A stretch of 64,000 nucleotides of DNA from NCBI RefSeq assembly GCF_000299335.2, contig NZ_CP004387.1, forward strand, positions 1,612,001-1,676,000. The letters run 5' to 3'. Under the pieces are notes generated by a model. It was given only the letters and a program-made list of their open reading frames with translations, was not told the origin of the DNA and ran no database searches. Each line of letters starts with the position of its first letter. The stretch's first letter is position 1. A program made the position numbers and the translations under genes. Positions 1 to 9,530 of the stretch are shown here, piece after piece. This DNA is from Isoalcanivorax pacificus W11-5. GTDB taxonomy: Bacteria; Pseudomonadota; Gammaproteobacteria; Pseudomonadales; Alcanivoracaceae.

Positions 1-791
1 GCGGCGCGTTCGCGATCCGCGTGTGCCTGGGCGCGGGTCAACCCGCCGGGGTCTTCGGCGTACGGGGTGTCGACGGCGGACAACAGCAGTTGCAGTTCGC
101 GCTGGTCATCGAGCATCCAGCCGAGGCGCCCATTGAGCAGGTATTTTTCCACCGCGCTCTGGTCGCGATAGCCGTCGTAGTTCAGTGCCGTGACGCCCAG
201 ATAGTGATGCATGCGTTCATTGGCTCCGCCGGTATGCAGGTGTGCCTTGCGGTAGCCGTCGCTGCCACCGGACAGGCGCAACTCGCCATCGTGATCCAGC
301 GTGCGGCCGGAAAACGTCTCGATGTCCACCACGCCGCCGGTGGCGTTACCGTACAGCACCGAAGACGGTCCGCGCAGAACGGTGGCACGCGCCATGGAAT
401 CCAGATCAATGCTGTCCACCTGCGACTGGCCATCCGGCAGGGTTTCCGGAAAGCCGTCCACACGCACGCGCAGGCCGCGCACGCCGAACGGCGCGCGGGC
501 ACCGAAGCCGCGGCTGGACAGGCGCAGGTTCTGGGCAAAGTTGTAGCGGTTTTGCAGATACAGGCCCGGGACGCGTGCCAGGCTTTCGTCCAGTTGCAGG
601 TGCTGCTGGCCCTGCTGCGCACTGGCGCCATCGACCACGCTGACGGCACCGGGGGTGTCCTGGAGTGTGCGCTCCATGCGCGTGCCGTCGACGGTCACGG
701 TGTCCAGGCGTGCGATATCGGCCAGGCTCCAGGCCGGCAGGCTCAAGGCCAGCAGGGCTGGACAGAGGGTGTCGCGGTTCAGGCGTCTCAT
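1..791 (-). CDS. TonB-dependent outer-membrane receptor (3' end beyond window)
   Basis: The first 263 codons read from ATG at 791 towards the left edge; the rest lies outside the window. A signal peptide (residues 1 to about 24, ending PAWSLA) is followed by a TonB-box-like DTVTVDG stretch and a typical plug domain: TPGAVSVVDG, the LDESLARVPGLYLQNR segment, GVRGLRVRVDG, and the conserved VLRGPSSVLYGNATGGVVDI region near residue 140. After that the first strands of the barrel begin. Such receptors import siderophores, haem, vitamins or other scarce ligands using TonB-ExbBD energy; the ligand cannot be told from this part. It lies downstream of the efflux operon on the same strand, behind a terminator, so it is probably transcribed separately. 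I see no convincing Fur box upstream. Confidence 0.9.
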   Translation of the reverse strand, partial: MRRLNRDTLCPALLALSLPAWSLADIARLDTVTVDGTRMERTLQDTPGAVSVVDGASAQQGQQHLQLDESLARVPGLYLQNRYNFAQNLRLSSRGFGARAPFGVRGLRVRVDGFPETLPDGQSQVDSIDLDSMARATVLRGPSSVLYGNATGGVVDIETFSGRTLDHDGELRLSGGSDGYRKAHLHTGGANERMHHYLGVTALNYDGYRDQSAVEKYLLNGRLGWMLDDQRELQLLLSAVDTPYAEDPGGLTRAQAHADRERA

Positions 792-825
792 GGCGTCTGC
801 ATCATTGTTGTGATGGGTGGCTTAC

Positions 826-854
826 ACGCTAGGCACTTGTGCTGCGCGACTCAA
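826..854 (-). promoter_or_regulatory. candidate sigma-70 promoter for the TonB receptor
   Basis: Read on the minus strand: TTGAGT (849-854), 17 bases, then TAGCGT (826-831), about 35 bases before the ATG. The spacing is ideal but the -10 box is weak, so this is only a suggestion. Confidence 0.3.
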
Positions 855-895
855 GTGGCCCGGTGCCAAAGTAGCAGTGCTCTACGCCGTAAGTA

Positions 896-930
896 GCAAA
901 AACGGGGCATGGCGCTGGCCATGCCCCGTT
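896..930 (-). terminator. rho-independent terminator of the acrAB operon
   Basis: A perfect 13-bp stem (901-913 with 918-930, arm AACGGGGCATGGC) with a 4-base loop. On the minus strand it is followed by a run of T residues, which suits the end of the efflux operon 48 bases downstream of the acrB stop. Confidence 0.8.
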
Positions 931-978
931 CGGGGAAACCGTGCGTTGTGATGCGCACGGTGACAGGGCGGAACAGGT

Positions 979-3900
979 TCAGCCCTGTGTCCGGGTCGGG
1001 TCCTCGTCCTTGCTGAACAACGGCACGCCGGAAAGCTTGCGCACCACCACGTAGAACAGCGGGATGAAGAAGATCGCCAGCACGGTGGCGGTGAGCATGC
1101 CGCCGAACACGCCGGTGCCGATCGCGTTGCGGGCGCCGGAACCGGCGCCGCTACTGAGCATCAGCGGTGTCACGCCGAGCATGAACGCCAGCGATGTCAT
1201 CAGGATGGGCCGCAGTCGCATGCGCACGGCTTCCAGTGTCGCCTTCAGCAGCCCCATGCCTTCTTCTTCCTGGTCCTTGGCGAATTCGGCGATCAGGATC
1301 GCGTTCTTCGCCGACAGGCCAATGGTGGTCAGCAGGCCCACCTGGAAGAACACATCGTTCTCCATGCCGCGCATCGTCGCGGCAAGGACGGCACCGATCA
1401 CGCCCAGTGGCACCACCAGCATCACCGCGAACGGGATCGACCAGCTTTCATACAGTGCGGCGAGACACAGCAGCACCACCAGCATGGAGAGCGCATACAA
1501 CGCGGGCGCCTGGCTGCCGGCCTGGCGTTCCTGATAGGACAGGCCGGTCCACTCGTAACCAAAACCCTGCGGCAGTTCGGCGGCGAGTTGTTCCATCGCC
1601 AGCATGGCGTCGCCGGTACTGGCGCCGGGGGCCGCACTGCCCTGGATGTTCATCGACGAGACGCCATTGTAACGCTCCAGCTGCTGCGGCCCGTAGGTCC
1701 AGTCGCCGGTGGCGAAGCTGGAGAAGGGCACCATCTCGCCGGCGCCGTTGCGCACGTACCATTTGCTGATGTCCTCCGGCAGCATGCGGAAGGCGGCGTC
1801 GGCTTGTACATAGACGCGTTTCACGCGGCCACGGTCGACGAAATCATTCACATAGCTGGAACCCCAGGCCACGGCCAGCGTGGTGTTGATATCCGCCAGT
1901 GACACACCGAGCGCCTGGGCCTTGGCGCGGTCCACTTCCAGCTTGTACTGGGTGGCGTCTTCCAGGCCGTTGGCGCGCACGGCCACCAGTGCCGGATGCT
2001 GATTGGCCTTGGCCAGCAGCGCGTTTCTTGCCTCGGTCAGTGCCGCGTGGCCTAGGCCGGCGCGGTCCTGCAACTGGAAGTTGAAACCGCTGGCCACACC
2101 CAGTGCCGGGATGGCCGGCGGGTTCAGCGCGAAGATGATCGCTTCACGTATCTGCGAGAACGCACCCATGGCCCGTTGCGCGATGTGCTGCGCACCGTCC
2201 TGGCCCAGGTTGCGGTCTTCCCAGTCTTTCAGGCGGATAAACGCAAAGCCGGCATTCTGGCCACGGCCGGAGAAACTGAAGCCGGCCACGGCGAACATGG
2301 ACTGCACCACGTCTTTCTCGTTTTCGAGGAAGTGGTGTTCCATTTTTTTCAGCACCTCGATGGTCTGCTCCTGCGTGGAACCGGCCGGCAGTTGCACCTG
2401 AGCCAGCAGGATGCCCTGGTCTTCTTCCGGCAGGAACGCCGACGGCATGCGCATGAAGGCAAAGGCCAGCACGGCGACAATGGCCGCGTAGATCAGCAGG
2501 TAGCGGCCGCGCCGGCCAAGGATGTGTTCCACCCGGCCACGGTAGCCACGCGAGGCGCGGTCAAAATTGCGGTTGAACCAGCCGAAGAAGCCGGTGGTGC
2601 GTTGATGCTCGGCATGAATCGGCTTGAGCATGGTGGCGCACAATGCGGGCGTCAGGATCATTGCCACCAGCACCGACAACACCATGGCAGACACGATGGT
2701 GATGGAAAACTGGCGATAGATGGCTCCGGTGGAGCCGGGGAAGAACGCCATCGGGATGAACACCGCCGACAGTACCAGTGCGATGCCCACCAGGGCGCCG
2801 GTGATCTGGCCCATGGATTTGCGCGTGGCCTCGCGCGGTGGCAGGTTGTCTTCGACCATCACCCGCTCGACGTTTTCCACCACCACGATGGCGTCATCGA
2901 CCAGCAACCCGATGGCCAGCACCATGCCGAACATGGTCAGCGTATTCACCGAGAAACCGAACGCGGACAGCACACCGAAAGTACCGAGCAGCACCACCGG
3001 CACGGCGATGGTGGGGATCAGCGTGGCGCGGAGGTTCTGCAGGAACAGGTACATCACCAGGAACACCAGCACGATACCTTCGATCAGGGTCTTGACCACT
3101 TCCATGATCGAGATTTCCACGAACGGTGTGGTGTCGTACGGGTACTGCATTTCGATGTTGTCGGGGAAGAATTCGCTCAGTTCGGCCAACCGTGCGCGCA
3201 CGGCCGTGGCGGTATCCAGCGCGTTGGCGCCGGTGGCCAGGTTGATGGCGAGGCCGGCCGCCGGGCGGCCGTTGAAACGGCCTTCGATGGCGTAGCTTTC
3301 TGCTCCCAGTTCGACGCGGGCGACATCGTGCAGGCGTACCTGGGAGCCGTCCTGGCGTACACGCAGCAGGATGTTGCCGAATTCCTCCGGCGTTTCCAGC
3401 CGTGTCTGGGCAATGATGGTGGCGTTGAGCTGCTGCCCCGGCACCGCTGGCGCGCCACCGAGTTCACCGCCGGCCACCTGGTTGTTCTGCACTTCGATGG
3501 CCTGCACCACGTCAGCGGGTGTCAGCGCGAATTCATTCAGTTTCTGCGGGTCGAGCCAGATGCGCATGGAGTAGGGTGCGCCAAACAACTGGATCTGGCC
3601 GACACCCTGCACGCGGCTGATCGGGTCCTGCACGTTGGCGGCAATATAGTCGGCCAGGTCGGCGCGGGTCATGCTGCCGTCCTTCGAGGTGAAGGCAATC
3701 ACCATCATGAAGGAATCCGAGGATTTGCGGACCTGCACGCCGAGTTGCTGCACCTGCTGCGGCAGCAGTGGCATGGCGCGCTGGAGCTGGTTCTGCACCT
3801 GTACCTGGGCAATGTCCGGGTCGGTGCCCGGCGCAAAGGTCAGCACGGTGTTGGCGTTGCCGGCGGAATCACTGGTGGAGCGCAGGTAGAGCAGGTTGTC

Positions 3901-4116
3901 GATCCCGTTCATCTGCTGCTCGATCACCTGCGTGACCGAGTCTTCCACGGTTTGCGCCGAGGCGCCTGTGTAGCTGGAACGGATGGTGACTTCCGGTGGT
4001 GCCACGGTGGGGTATTGCTCCACCGGCAACTGGGTGATCGCGAGCGTCCCCGCCATCATGATGACGATGGCGATCACCCAGGCGAAGATCGGGCGGTCGA
4101 TAAAGAATCTGGCCAT
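979..4116 (-). CDS. acrB: RND multidrug efflux pump, inner-membrane transporter (AcrB/MexB type)
   Basis: This 1045-residue protein is full length for the HAE1 family. It starts [17 protein letters not shown], the classic first transmembrane helix, followed by a periplasmic porter loop (about 30-330), a transmembrane block, a second porter loop (about 560-870) and a second transmembrane block. The proton-relay residues are visible: the paired Asp in [13 protein letters not shown] (TM4, about residue 405) and Lys in [11 protein letters not shown] (TM10). It exports drugs, detergents or solvents across the envelope in a proton-driven complex with the adaptor encoded just upstream (18-base gap) and an outer-membrane channel. 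No OprM/TolC-type gene is in the window, so the channel must be encoded elsewhere. Confidence 0.96.
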   Translation of the reverse strand: MARFFIDRPIFAWVIAIVIMMAGTLAITQLPVEQYPTVAPPEVTIRSSYTGASAQTVEDSVTQVIEQQMNGIDNLLYLRSTSDSAGNANTVLTFAPGTDPDIAQVQVQNQLQRAMPLLPQQVQQLGVQVRKSSDSFMMVIAFTSKDGSMTRADLADYIAANVQDPISRVQGVGQIQLFGAPYSMRIWLDPQKLNEFALTPADVVQAIEVQNNQVAGGELGGAPAVPGQQLNATIIAQTRLETPEEFGNILLRVRQDGSQVRLHDVARVELGAESYAIEGRFNGRPAAGLAINLATGANALDTATAVRARLAELSEFFPDNIEMQYPYDTTPFVEISIMEVVKTLIEGIVLVFLVMYLFLQNLRATLIPTIAVPVVLLGTFGVLSAFGFSVNTLTMFGMVLAIGLLVDDAIVVVENVERVMVEDNLPPREATRKSMGQITGALVGIALVLSAVFIPMAFFPGSTGAIYRQFSITIVSAMVLSVLVAMILTPALCATMLKPIHAEHQRTTGFFGWFNRNFDRASRGYRGRVEHILGRRGRYLLIYAAIVAVLAFAFMRMPSAFLPEEDQGILLAQVQLPAGSTQEQTIEVLKKMEHHFLENEKDVVQSMFAVAGFSFSGRGQNAGFAFIRLKDWEDRNLGQDGAQHIAQRAMGAFSQIREAIIFALNPPAIPALGVASGFNFQLQDRAGLGHAALTEARNALLAKANQHPALVAVRANGLEDATQYKLEVDRAKAQALGVSLADINTTLAVAWGSSYVNDFVDRGRVKRVYVQADAAFRMLPEDISKWYVRNGAGEMVPFSSFATGDWTYGPQQLERYNGVSSMNIQGSAAPGASTGDAMLAMEQLAAELPQGFGYEWTGLSYQERQAGSQAPALYALSMLVVLLCLAALYESWSIPFAVMLVVPLGVIGAVLAATMRGMENDVFFQVGLLTTIGLSAKNAILIAEFAKDQEEEGMGLLKATLEAVRMRLRPILMTSLAFMLGVTPLMLSSGAGSGARNAIGTGVFGGMLTATVLAIFFIPLFYVVVRKLSGVPLFSKDEDPTRTQG

Positions 4117-4134
4117 GTGTCAGGTCCTGGCGGT

Positions 4135-5325
4135 TCAGCGTGCGGTATCGGCGGCAGCGGCGGGTGCGCTGTCACCGGAGGCGGGCTCGGCCTGGTCGGC
4201 GTCCAGTTCTACCGCGCGCACGGGCGCGCCGGGACGGATTTTCTGCAGCCCTTCGAGAATCAGTTTGTCGCCGGCCTGCAGCCCTTCGCTGATCAGCCAC
4301 TGGTTGCCGATGGCGCGTTCGGCCACCACGGGGCGTTGCTCGGCGGTGTTGTCGGCCGAGACCAGCATGGCGGTGGCGTTGCCGCGCGGGTCGCGGGCGA
4401 TGCCTTTCTGTGGCACCAGCACGGCGTCACTGCGGCGGCCTTCCGGCAGGCGCGCGCGCACGAACATGCCCGGCAACAGATTGCCTTCGGGGTTCGGGAA
4501 CAGGGCGCGCAGTGCCACCGAGCCGGTGCCTTCATCCACCGAGTATTCGGCAAATTGCAGTGCGCCGGGGTGCTCGTACTGGCTGCCGTCTTCCATCAGC
4601 AGGGTGACGCGCGCTTCGTCGTCGCTGACTTTCTGCAACTGCCCGGCTTCCATGGCGGCGCGCAACTGGCGCAACTCGTTGTTGGATTGCGTCAGGTCAA
4701 CATAGATCGGATCAAGCTGGCGGATCGTGGTCAGTGCCTGGGCCTGGTTGGCGGTGACCAGTGCGCCGGCGGTCACGGTGGAGCGGCCGATGCGGCCATC
4801 GATCGGCGCGGTGATGGTGGCGTAATCGAGGTTGATGCGTGCGGTCTGCAGCGCGGCTTCGGCGGCGGCGACGGCGGCGGCGCTTTCGTCATAGGCGGCG
4901 CGGGCTTCGTCGTGTTCCTGCTGGCTGACCGCTTTCATTTCCACCAGGCGCTCAAAACGGCGGATGGTCAGCCGGGCTGATTCGCTGGCAGCACGGGCGC
5001 GGGCCAGGTCGGCCTGGGCACTGGCGACGGCGGCGCGGTAGAGACGGTCGTCGATCTGATAGAGCGGGTCGCCGGCCTTCACTTCGGCGCCTTCCTCGAA
5101 CAGCCGCTCCTTGATCACCCCGGTCACCTGCGGGCGCACTTCGGCGATCTGGTAAGGGTTGGTACGGCCCGGCAATTCCCGTTGCAGGGTCACGGACTGG
5201 CTCTGGACAGTGATATAGCCCACCTCTGGAGCCTGTTGCTCGCCAGGGGGGGCGCTGTCACTGCAGGCGGCGAGCAGGGCAGTCAGCATGAGCGCCAACC
5301 CTGGACGAATTTGACCACTGCGCAT
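4135..5325 (-). CDS. acrA: RND efflux periplasmic adaptor lipoprotein (AcrA/MexA type)
   Basis: This 396-residue membrane-fusion protein links the RND transporter to an outer-membrane channel. A lipoprotein signal ends in the lipobox LLAAC (about residue 21). Then come a lipoyl half (LPGRTNPYQIAEVRPQVTG), an alpha-helical hairpin rich in Ala and Glu (about 95-165), the second lipoyl half (ATITAPIDGRIG) and beta-barrel and membrane-proximal domains. It is the first gene of the pump operon. Its promoter region is shared with the divergent TetR-type repressor and carries the palindrome at 5444-5477. Confidence 0.95.
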   Translation of the reverse strand: MRSGQIRPGLALMLTALLAACSDSAPPGEQQAPEVGYITVQSQSVTLQRELPGRTNPYQIAEVRPQVTGVIKERLFEEGAEVKAGDPLYQIDDRLYRAAVASAQADLARARAASESARLTIRRFERLVEMKAVSQQEHDEARAAYDESAAAVAAAEAALQTARINLDYATITAPIDGRIGRSTVTAGALVTANQAQALTTIRQLDPIYVDLTQSNNELRQLRAAMEAGQLQKVSDDEARVTLLMEDGSQYEHPGALQFAEYSVDEGTGSVALRALFPNPEGNLLPGMFVRARLPEGRRSDAVLVPQKGIARDPRGNATAMLVSADNTAEQRPVVAERAIGNQWLISEGLQAGDKLILEGLQKIRPGAPVRAVELDADQAEPASGDSAPAAAADTAR

Positions 5326-5443
5326 AGGAACCTCTACTTGATTTTTCTGGGTACAGTCGTTGGAACAGGGTGTCTCGTGGACACGCAGGCCCGCGTGATG
5401 GCCCGCAACGGGGTCGTCAGCCGGGTTCTGTATAGATAGCCGG

Positions 5444-5477
5444 CACTATACATACATTCGCAAACGTATGTATAGTG
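5444..5477. promoter_or_regulatory. AcrR-type operator between acrA and acrR
   Basis: Perfect 12-bp inverted repeat CACTATACATAC (5444-5455) and GTATGTATAGTG (5466-5477) with a 10-base spacer. The central 24 bases (5449-5472) match the 24-bp palindrome bound by E. coli AcrR at 20 of 24 positions, including both outer arms TACATACATT and GTATGTA. It sits between the divergent pump operon and its TetR-type gene, so repression of both directions is the likely role. Confidence 0.8.
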
Positions 5478-5533
5478 GCAGCCGGCCCGGACCGGTGATC
5501 CGGCCTGACACATGACATGAGCGGGAGAGCCCT

Positions 5534-6187
5534 ATGGCACGGCGCACCAAGGCTGAAGCCATGGAAACCAGAGAGCAGATTCTTGACGCGGCGGAGCTGG
5601 TGTTCCATCGCAAGGGGGTCTCCTGCACCTCGCTGAATGACATTGCCGCCGAAGCCGGGGTGACCCGCGGCGCCATCTACTGGCATTTCAAGAACAAGCA
5701 TGACGTCTTCATTGCCATGGCCGAGCGTCGGCGGGTGCCGTTCGATACCCTGCTGCGGCAGGCCATGTTGCCGGACGAACCGGACCCGCTCGGGGCGATA
5801 CGGGCCGTCATGGTGACTATGCTCAATGAGCTGGCCAGTGATCCGCAGAAAAGACGCCTGTTTGAAATCTATTTCCTGCGCTGTGAATACACGGCAGAGA
5901 CCTTGCCGCTGCTCAATCATCGCCAGGATGGTTTCCGGCAGGTGTCCGGCTATCTGGCCGAAGGATTCCGCAATGCGGTACGCCGTGAACAACTGCCGGC
6001 GGGCCTGGACATCAACAAGGCAGTGGTGCAGTTTCACGCCCAGCTTACCGGTCTGATATTTACCTGGTTATTACAGCCTGAAAGTTTCTGCCTGCGGCAG
6101 CAGGGCACGGAACTGGTGGATGGCTTTCTGCATACTTTGCGCCATTGCCCCTATCTGCAACAGTCCGATCCCGTAGCAAACGCGTAA
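5534..6187 (+). CDS. acrR: TetR-family repressor of the efflux operon (AcrR-like)
   Basis: This 217-residue regulator has an N-terminal TetR helix-turn-helix: RREQILDAAELVF-like helix 1, then TSLNDIAAEAGVTRGAIYWHF, the recognition helix closely resembling AcrR and MtrR. The all-helical C-terminal half (about 85-210) should bind drugs or other pump substrates and release the DNA. It is divergent from acrA, 208 bases apart, with the AcrR-like palindrome in between, so autorepression plus pump repression is expected. ATG at 5534 follows the SD-like GCGGGAGAG. Confidence 0.9.
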   Translation: MARRTKAEAMETREQILDAAELVFHRKGVSCTSLNDIAAEAGVTRGAIYWHFKNKHDVFIAMAERRRVPFDTLLRQAMLPDEPDPLGAIRAVMVTMLNELASDPQKRRLFEIYFLRCEYTAETLPLLNHRQDGFRQVSGYLAEGFRNAVRREQLPAGLDINKAVVQFHAQLTGLIFTWLLQPESFCLRQQGTELVDGFLHTLRHCPYLQQSDPVANA

Positions 6188-6273
6188 AAAACTGTTGAGT
6201 GATGTTTGCGCGGGAAGTTCCCTTCACCGGTGTCTGCCGGTATCGTGTCCGCCGATTGGCAGGTTCAATCACG

Positions 6274-6310
6274 CTTGAAAAAGCCGCTTTGAAGCGTCTT
6301 CAACACCCTG
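6274..6310. repeat. 37-nt dispersed hairpin repeat, copy 1
   Basis: Starts CTTGAAAAAGC and ends CTTCAACACCCTG. It aligns without gaps to 49231-49267 (31 of 37 bases identical). An inner hairpin (CGCTT/AAGCG) sits inside outer TTGAA/TTCAA arms. It lies just before the surE ribosome-binding site. Confidence 0.6.
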
Positions 6311-6334
6311 TTCAGGCACTCACGGGACGGATGC

Positions 6335-7120
6335 ATGGCCGACACGCCACGATTTGAACGGATACTGGTGACCAATGACGACGGCATTGACGCGCCGGGG
6401 CTGGCGGTGGCCGAGGTGCTGGCCGCATCACTGGGCAGTGAAGTCTGGGTGGTGGCGCCGGAGCATGACCAGAGTGGTGTCGGGCAGGCGATTTCCCTGC
6501 ATCAGCCGTTGCGTCATTACTCCCGGGGTGAGCGCCGCTATGCCCTGTCGGGCACGCCGGCCGACTGCGTGATGTTTGCCCTGGCACACTGGTTTGCCGA
6601 TGCACCGCCGGACCTGGTCATTTCCGGCGTGAACTGTGGTGCCAATCTGTCTGATGCGGTGATGTATTCCGGCACCGTCGGTGCGGTGCTTGCTGCTGCG
6701 CACCTGGGGGTGCCGGCGGTGGCGCTGAGCCAGGCGTTTCGCGTGCGGGACGAGATCGACTGGGCGCCGGTGCAGGTGCTCGGCGAGCGGATCATCCGCC
6801 GTCTGGTGCAGCGTCAGCCGGATCATGTGTGCTGGAACATCAATTTCCCGGCGTTGCCTGCGGAGACGATTCGTGCGGCGCGCGTGACCCGGCAGATCGA
6901 AGGCAGCGTGCCGCGCCCGGTGCTCAAGGCCGGCGAAGACGGACGCGGGCTGCCCTATCACTGGCTCGAATTTCGCCGTGCACCGGATGCCGTGACGCAT
7001 CCGCAATCCGATGTGGTGGCGCTGGCCGAAGGCTATGTGTCGGTGATGCCGCTGCAAACGTCACGCTGTGATGAAGACCGGGCACAGGCGGGGTGGCAGA
7101 TTGGCGAGCTTCAACTATAA
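6335..7120 (+). CDS. surE: 5'/3'-nucleotidase SurE
   Basis: This 261-residue cytoplasmic phosphatase removes phosphate from nucleoside monophosphates and is linked to stationary-phase survival. The metal-binding start ILVTNDDGIDAPGL (Asp pair about residues 15-16) is intact, as are the SGVNCGANL metal/phosphate loop and the MYSGTVGAVLAA helix that follow it. Length is normal for the family. In Enterobacteria surE sits with pcm, nlpD and rpoS; here it stands alone between acrR and a convergent oxidoreductase. The start is ATG at 6335, with GGGACGG upstream. Confidence 0.95.
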   Translation: MADTPRFERILVTNDDGIDAPGLAVAEVLAASLGSEVWVVAPEHDQSGVGQAISLHQPLRHYSRGERRYALSGTPADCVMFALAHWFADAPPDLVISGVNCGANLSDAVMYSGTVGAVLAAAHLGVPAVALSQAFRVRDEIDWAPVQVLGERIIRRLVQRQPDHVCWNINFPALPAETIRAARVTRQIEGSVPRPVLKAGEDGRGLPYHWLEFRRAPDAVTHPQSDVVALAEGYVSVMPLQTSRCDEDRAQAGWQIGELQL

Positions 7121-7141
7121 AAAAGCCCCACCAATGCAAAA

Positions 7142-7322
7142 TGTGCCGTAGGGTGGGTAGAGCCAAAGGCGAAACCCACCGGGTCCATGCCTGTTAATCA
7201 CTCCCGCAAAATCATCGAAATCACCCGGTTGGGGAGGCGGGTGGTTTCGCTGGTTTTGTGCGAGCAGTGTGCGGCATGGTCATGGTGGGTTTCGCCTTTG
7301 GCTCTACCCACCCTACAGCACA
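7142..7322. repeat. 33-bp perfect inverted repeat pair between surE and the convergent gene
   Basis: Arm 1 at 7148-7180 (begins GTAGGGTGGGTAGAGCC) and arm 2 at 7284-7316 are exact reverse complements over 33 bases. With one mismatch the match extends to 7142-7180 and 7284-7322. The loop is about 103 bases with no gene. Arm 2 contains the TAG stop codon (7313-7315) of the minus-strand oxidoreductase. The type of sequence resembles the GTGGGTTTCGC repeats scattered in many gammaproteobacterial genomes, and the pair could form a large hairpin in transcripts from both genes. Confidence 0.85.
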
Positions 7323-8287
7323 ATGACTCGTTTGCCGCTGAAATCCGACTTCAGCATATGCGTGTGCGCTGATGGCGCATCATCGAACGGGAAGGTTTCC
7401 AGCGGCAGCGGTTGCAGGCGGCCATCGCTGAACAGCGGCGCCAGCCGGTCGTTGAACAGCCCGGCCATGCGGATGCGATTTTCCAGTGGCTGGCTGCGCA
7501 TGGTCATGGCGGAAAGATGCTGCCGCCGTTGCAGCAGGCCGGCCAGATTCAGGCTGGTCTTTGTGCCGCCGAGCAGACCAATCATCACCAGCGAGCCTTC
7601 GGTGCGCAGCCCCGGCAACAGCGCATCCCAGTCCGGGCCGACCATATCCAGTATCACCGCCACGCCTTCGCCCTGCGTCAGCGTTTTCAACTCGTCCGCC
7701 ATGCCAGGCCCTTCGCTGACCGCCGCGACCAGGCCCATGTTGCGGGCGTTGGCGAGATTGTCCGGATGGCGGCTGCTGCCGATCGGCCGTGCGCCCAGCG
7801 CGGCGGCCAGTTGCACGCCAGCCAGGCCGACACCGGCAGTGGCCGGCCGCACCAGGCACCATTGGCCGCTTTGCAGGCCCCCCTCAAGGAACAGGGCGCG
7901 ATACGCTGTCAGAAACGCTTCCGGCAGGGTGGCGGCGCGGGCGAAATCCAGCGGCTTGCCGTCTGTTTCCGGCAGGCTCAGTGTTTCGCGTTCGTGGCAG
8001 AGCACGTACTCGGCATAGGCGCATCCGGGCACCAGGCCCATGACCGCGTCACCGACTTGACGGCCGCGAACACGTTCGCCCACCGCGTCCACTTCGCCGC
8101 TGTATTCCAGGCCCGGAATGCGTTGGTCAAAACCGGGTGGGGCAGGGTAGAGCCCCTGCGTCTGAAGAATATCGGCCCGGTTGACGCCGATGGCGCGCAC
8201 GCGGATGCGCACTTCTTCCGGGCCGGGTTCGGGCGTGGGCAATGTGTTCAGTTCAAGCGTCTTGTTCTGGATACACCATGCGCGCAT
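7313..8287 (-). CDS. zinc-type alcohol dehydrogenase / NAD(P)H quinone oxidoreductase family protein
   Basis: A 324-residue MDR-superfamily enzyme. It has the GroES-like N-terminal domain (VRIRVRAIGVNRADILQTQG, PGLEYSGEV) and a Rossmann domain with ATAGVGLAGVQLAAALGARP (about 145-165), as in NADPH:quinone reductases and zeta-crystallin-like proteins. The catalytic-zinc Cys/His pattern is absent, which fits the quinone reductase branch. The start at 8287 is chosen because GGAGGAG lies just upstream and the protein then begins MRAWC; upstream ATGs give unrelated sequence. Its TAG stop lies inside a repeat arm. It is divergent from gcdH. The substrate is unknown. Confidence 0.85.
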   Translation of the reverse strand: MRAWCIQNKTLELNTLPTPEPGPEEVRIRVRAIGVNRADILQTQGLYPAPPGFDQRIPGLEYSGEVDAVGERVRGRQVGDAVMGLVPGCAYAEYVLCHERETLSLPETDGKPLDFARAATLPEAFLTAYRALFLEGGLQSGQWCLVRPATAGVGLAGVQLAAALGARPIGSSRHPDNLANARNMGLVAAVSEGPGMADELKTLTQGEGVAVILDMVGPDWDALLPGLRTEGSLVMIGLLGGTKTSLNLAGLLQRRQHLSAMTMRSQPLENRIRMAGLFNDRLAPLFSDGRLQPLPLETFPFDDAPSAHTHMLKSDFSGKRVIVL

Positions 8288-8350
8288 GGGAAACTCCTCC
8301 AGTGATATGCTGCGTGGCATTAAAACATGCGAACCGGACCGGGAGACACC

Positions 8351-9517
8351 ATGCAATCCTTTCGCTGGGATGATGCCCTGCTGCTGGAGCAGCAGCTCAC
8401 CGACGACGAGCGCCAAGTGCGCGACAGCGCCCGTGCCTTCTGCCAGGACCGGCTGATGCCGCGCGTGCTGCGCGCCCACCGCGAGGAAATCTTTGAGCGC
8501 GAGATCATGACCGAGATGGGTGCCCAGGGGTTGCTGGGCGCCACGGTGGCGGCGCAGTACGGTGGCGCTGGCGTCAATCATGTCAGCTATGGCCTGCTGG
8601 CGCGGGAAGTGGAACGGGTGGATTCCGGTTATCGCTCGGCCATGAGTGTGCAGTCGTCACTGGTGATGTTCCCGATCGAGACGTTTGGTGACGAGGCGCT
8701 GCGCCAGCGTTGCCTGCCCAAACTGGCCAGTGGCGAATGGATCGGCTGCTTCGGATTGACGGAGCCGGACCACGGTTCCGATCCGGGCGGCATGACCACG
8801 CGCGCGGAAGCGGTGGACGGTGGTTATCGGCTCAATGGCACCAAGACCTGGATCACCAATTCGCCGCTGGCTGACCTGGCGGTTGTGTGGGCAAAGCTCG
8901 ATGGCCGCATCACCGGCTTTGTGGTCGAGCGCGGTACGCCCGGTTTCAGCACGCCGAAGATCGAGGGCAAGTTGTCCCTGCGTGCCTCCGTCACCGGACA
9001 GATCGTGCTGGAGGATGCCTTTGTGCCGGCGGAAAACCGTTTGCACGTCGAGGGCCTGAAAGGCCCGTTCAGTTGCCTGAACAAGGCGCGCTACGGCATC
9101 AGCTGGGGCGCGCTGGGCGCGGCGGAATTCTGCTGGCATGCGGCACGGCAATACACGCTCGACCGGCATCAATTTGACCGGCCGCTGGCGGCCACGCAAC
9201 TGGTGCAGCGCAAGCTGGCCGACATGCAGACGGAGATCACGCTGGGATTACAGGGCTGCCTGCGTCTGGGCCGGTTGATGGATGCAGGCGACTGGGCGCC
9301 GGAAATGGTGTCGCTGCTGAAGCGCAACAACTGCGGCAAGGCGCTGGACATTGCCCGCCAGGCGCGCGACATGCACGGCGGCAACGGTATTTCGGATGAA
9401 TACCATGTGATGCGCCATCTGATGAATCTGGAGGCGGTGAATACCTACGAAGGCACGCACGACGTGCATGCCCTGATCCTGGGCCGTGCGCAGACGGGTT
9501 TGCAGGCGTTTGCCTGA
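8351..9517 (+). CDS. gcdH: glutaryl-CoA dehydrogenase
   Basis: This 388-residue FAD enzyme converts glutaryl-CoA to crotonyl-CoA and CO2 in lysine, tryptophan and pimelate-type catabolism. The acyl-CoA dehydrogenase signature [17 protein letters not shown] (about 133) and the C-terminal [16 protein letters not shown] are very close to mitochondrial GCDH; Glu367 in TYEGT is the catalytic base. ATG at 8351 follows GGGAGACACC; an ATG at 8327 without a good SD would add eight residues. No LysR regulator or CoA-transferase partner lies next to it, though a CoA-transferase occurs 15 kb away. Confidence 0.93.
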   Translation: MQSFRWDDALLLEQQLTDDERQVRDSARAFCQDRLMPRVLRAHREEIFEREIMTEMGAQGLLGATVAAQYGGAGVNHVSYGLLAREVERVDSGYRSAMSVQSSLVMFPIETFGDEALRQRCLPKLASGEWIGCFGLTEPDHGSDPGGMTTRAEAVDGGYRLNGTKTWITNSPLADLAVVWAKLDGRITGFVVERGTPGFSTPKIEGKLSLRASVTGQIVLEDAFVPAENRLHVEGLKGPFSCLNKARYGISWGALGAAEFCWHAARQYTLDRHQFDRPLAATQLVQRKLADMQTEITLGLQGCLRLGRLMDAGDWAPEMVSLLKRNNCGKALDIARQARDMHGGNGISDEYHVMRHLMNLEAVNTYEGTHDVHALILGRAQTGLQAFA

Positions 9518-9530
9518 AGGCGCGACGGCG

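Noticed and set aside
2176..4980. 934-codon open frame on the plus strand, antisense to acrAB
   Set aside because: A by-product of high-GC codon bias in the real genes; the product is His/Gln/Gly-rich without domains, and the minus-strand genes are certain.
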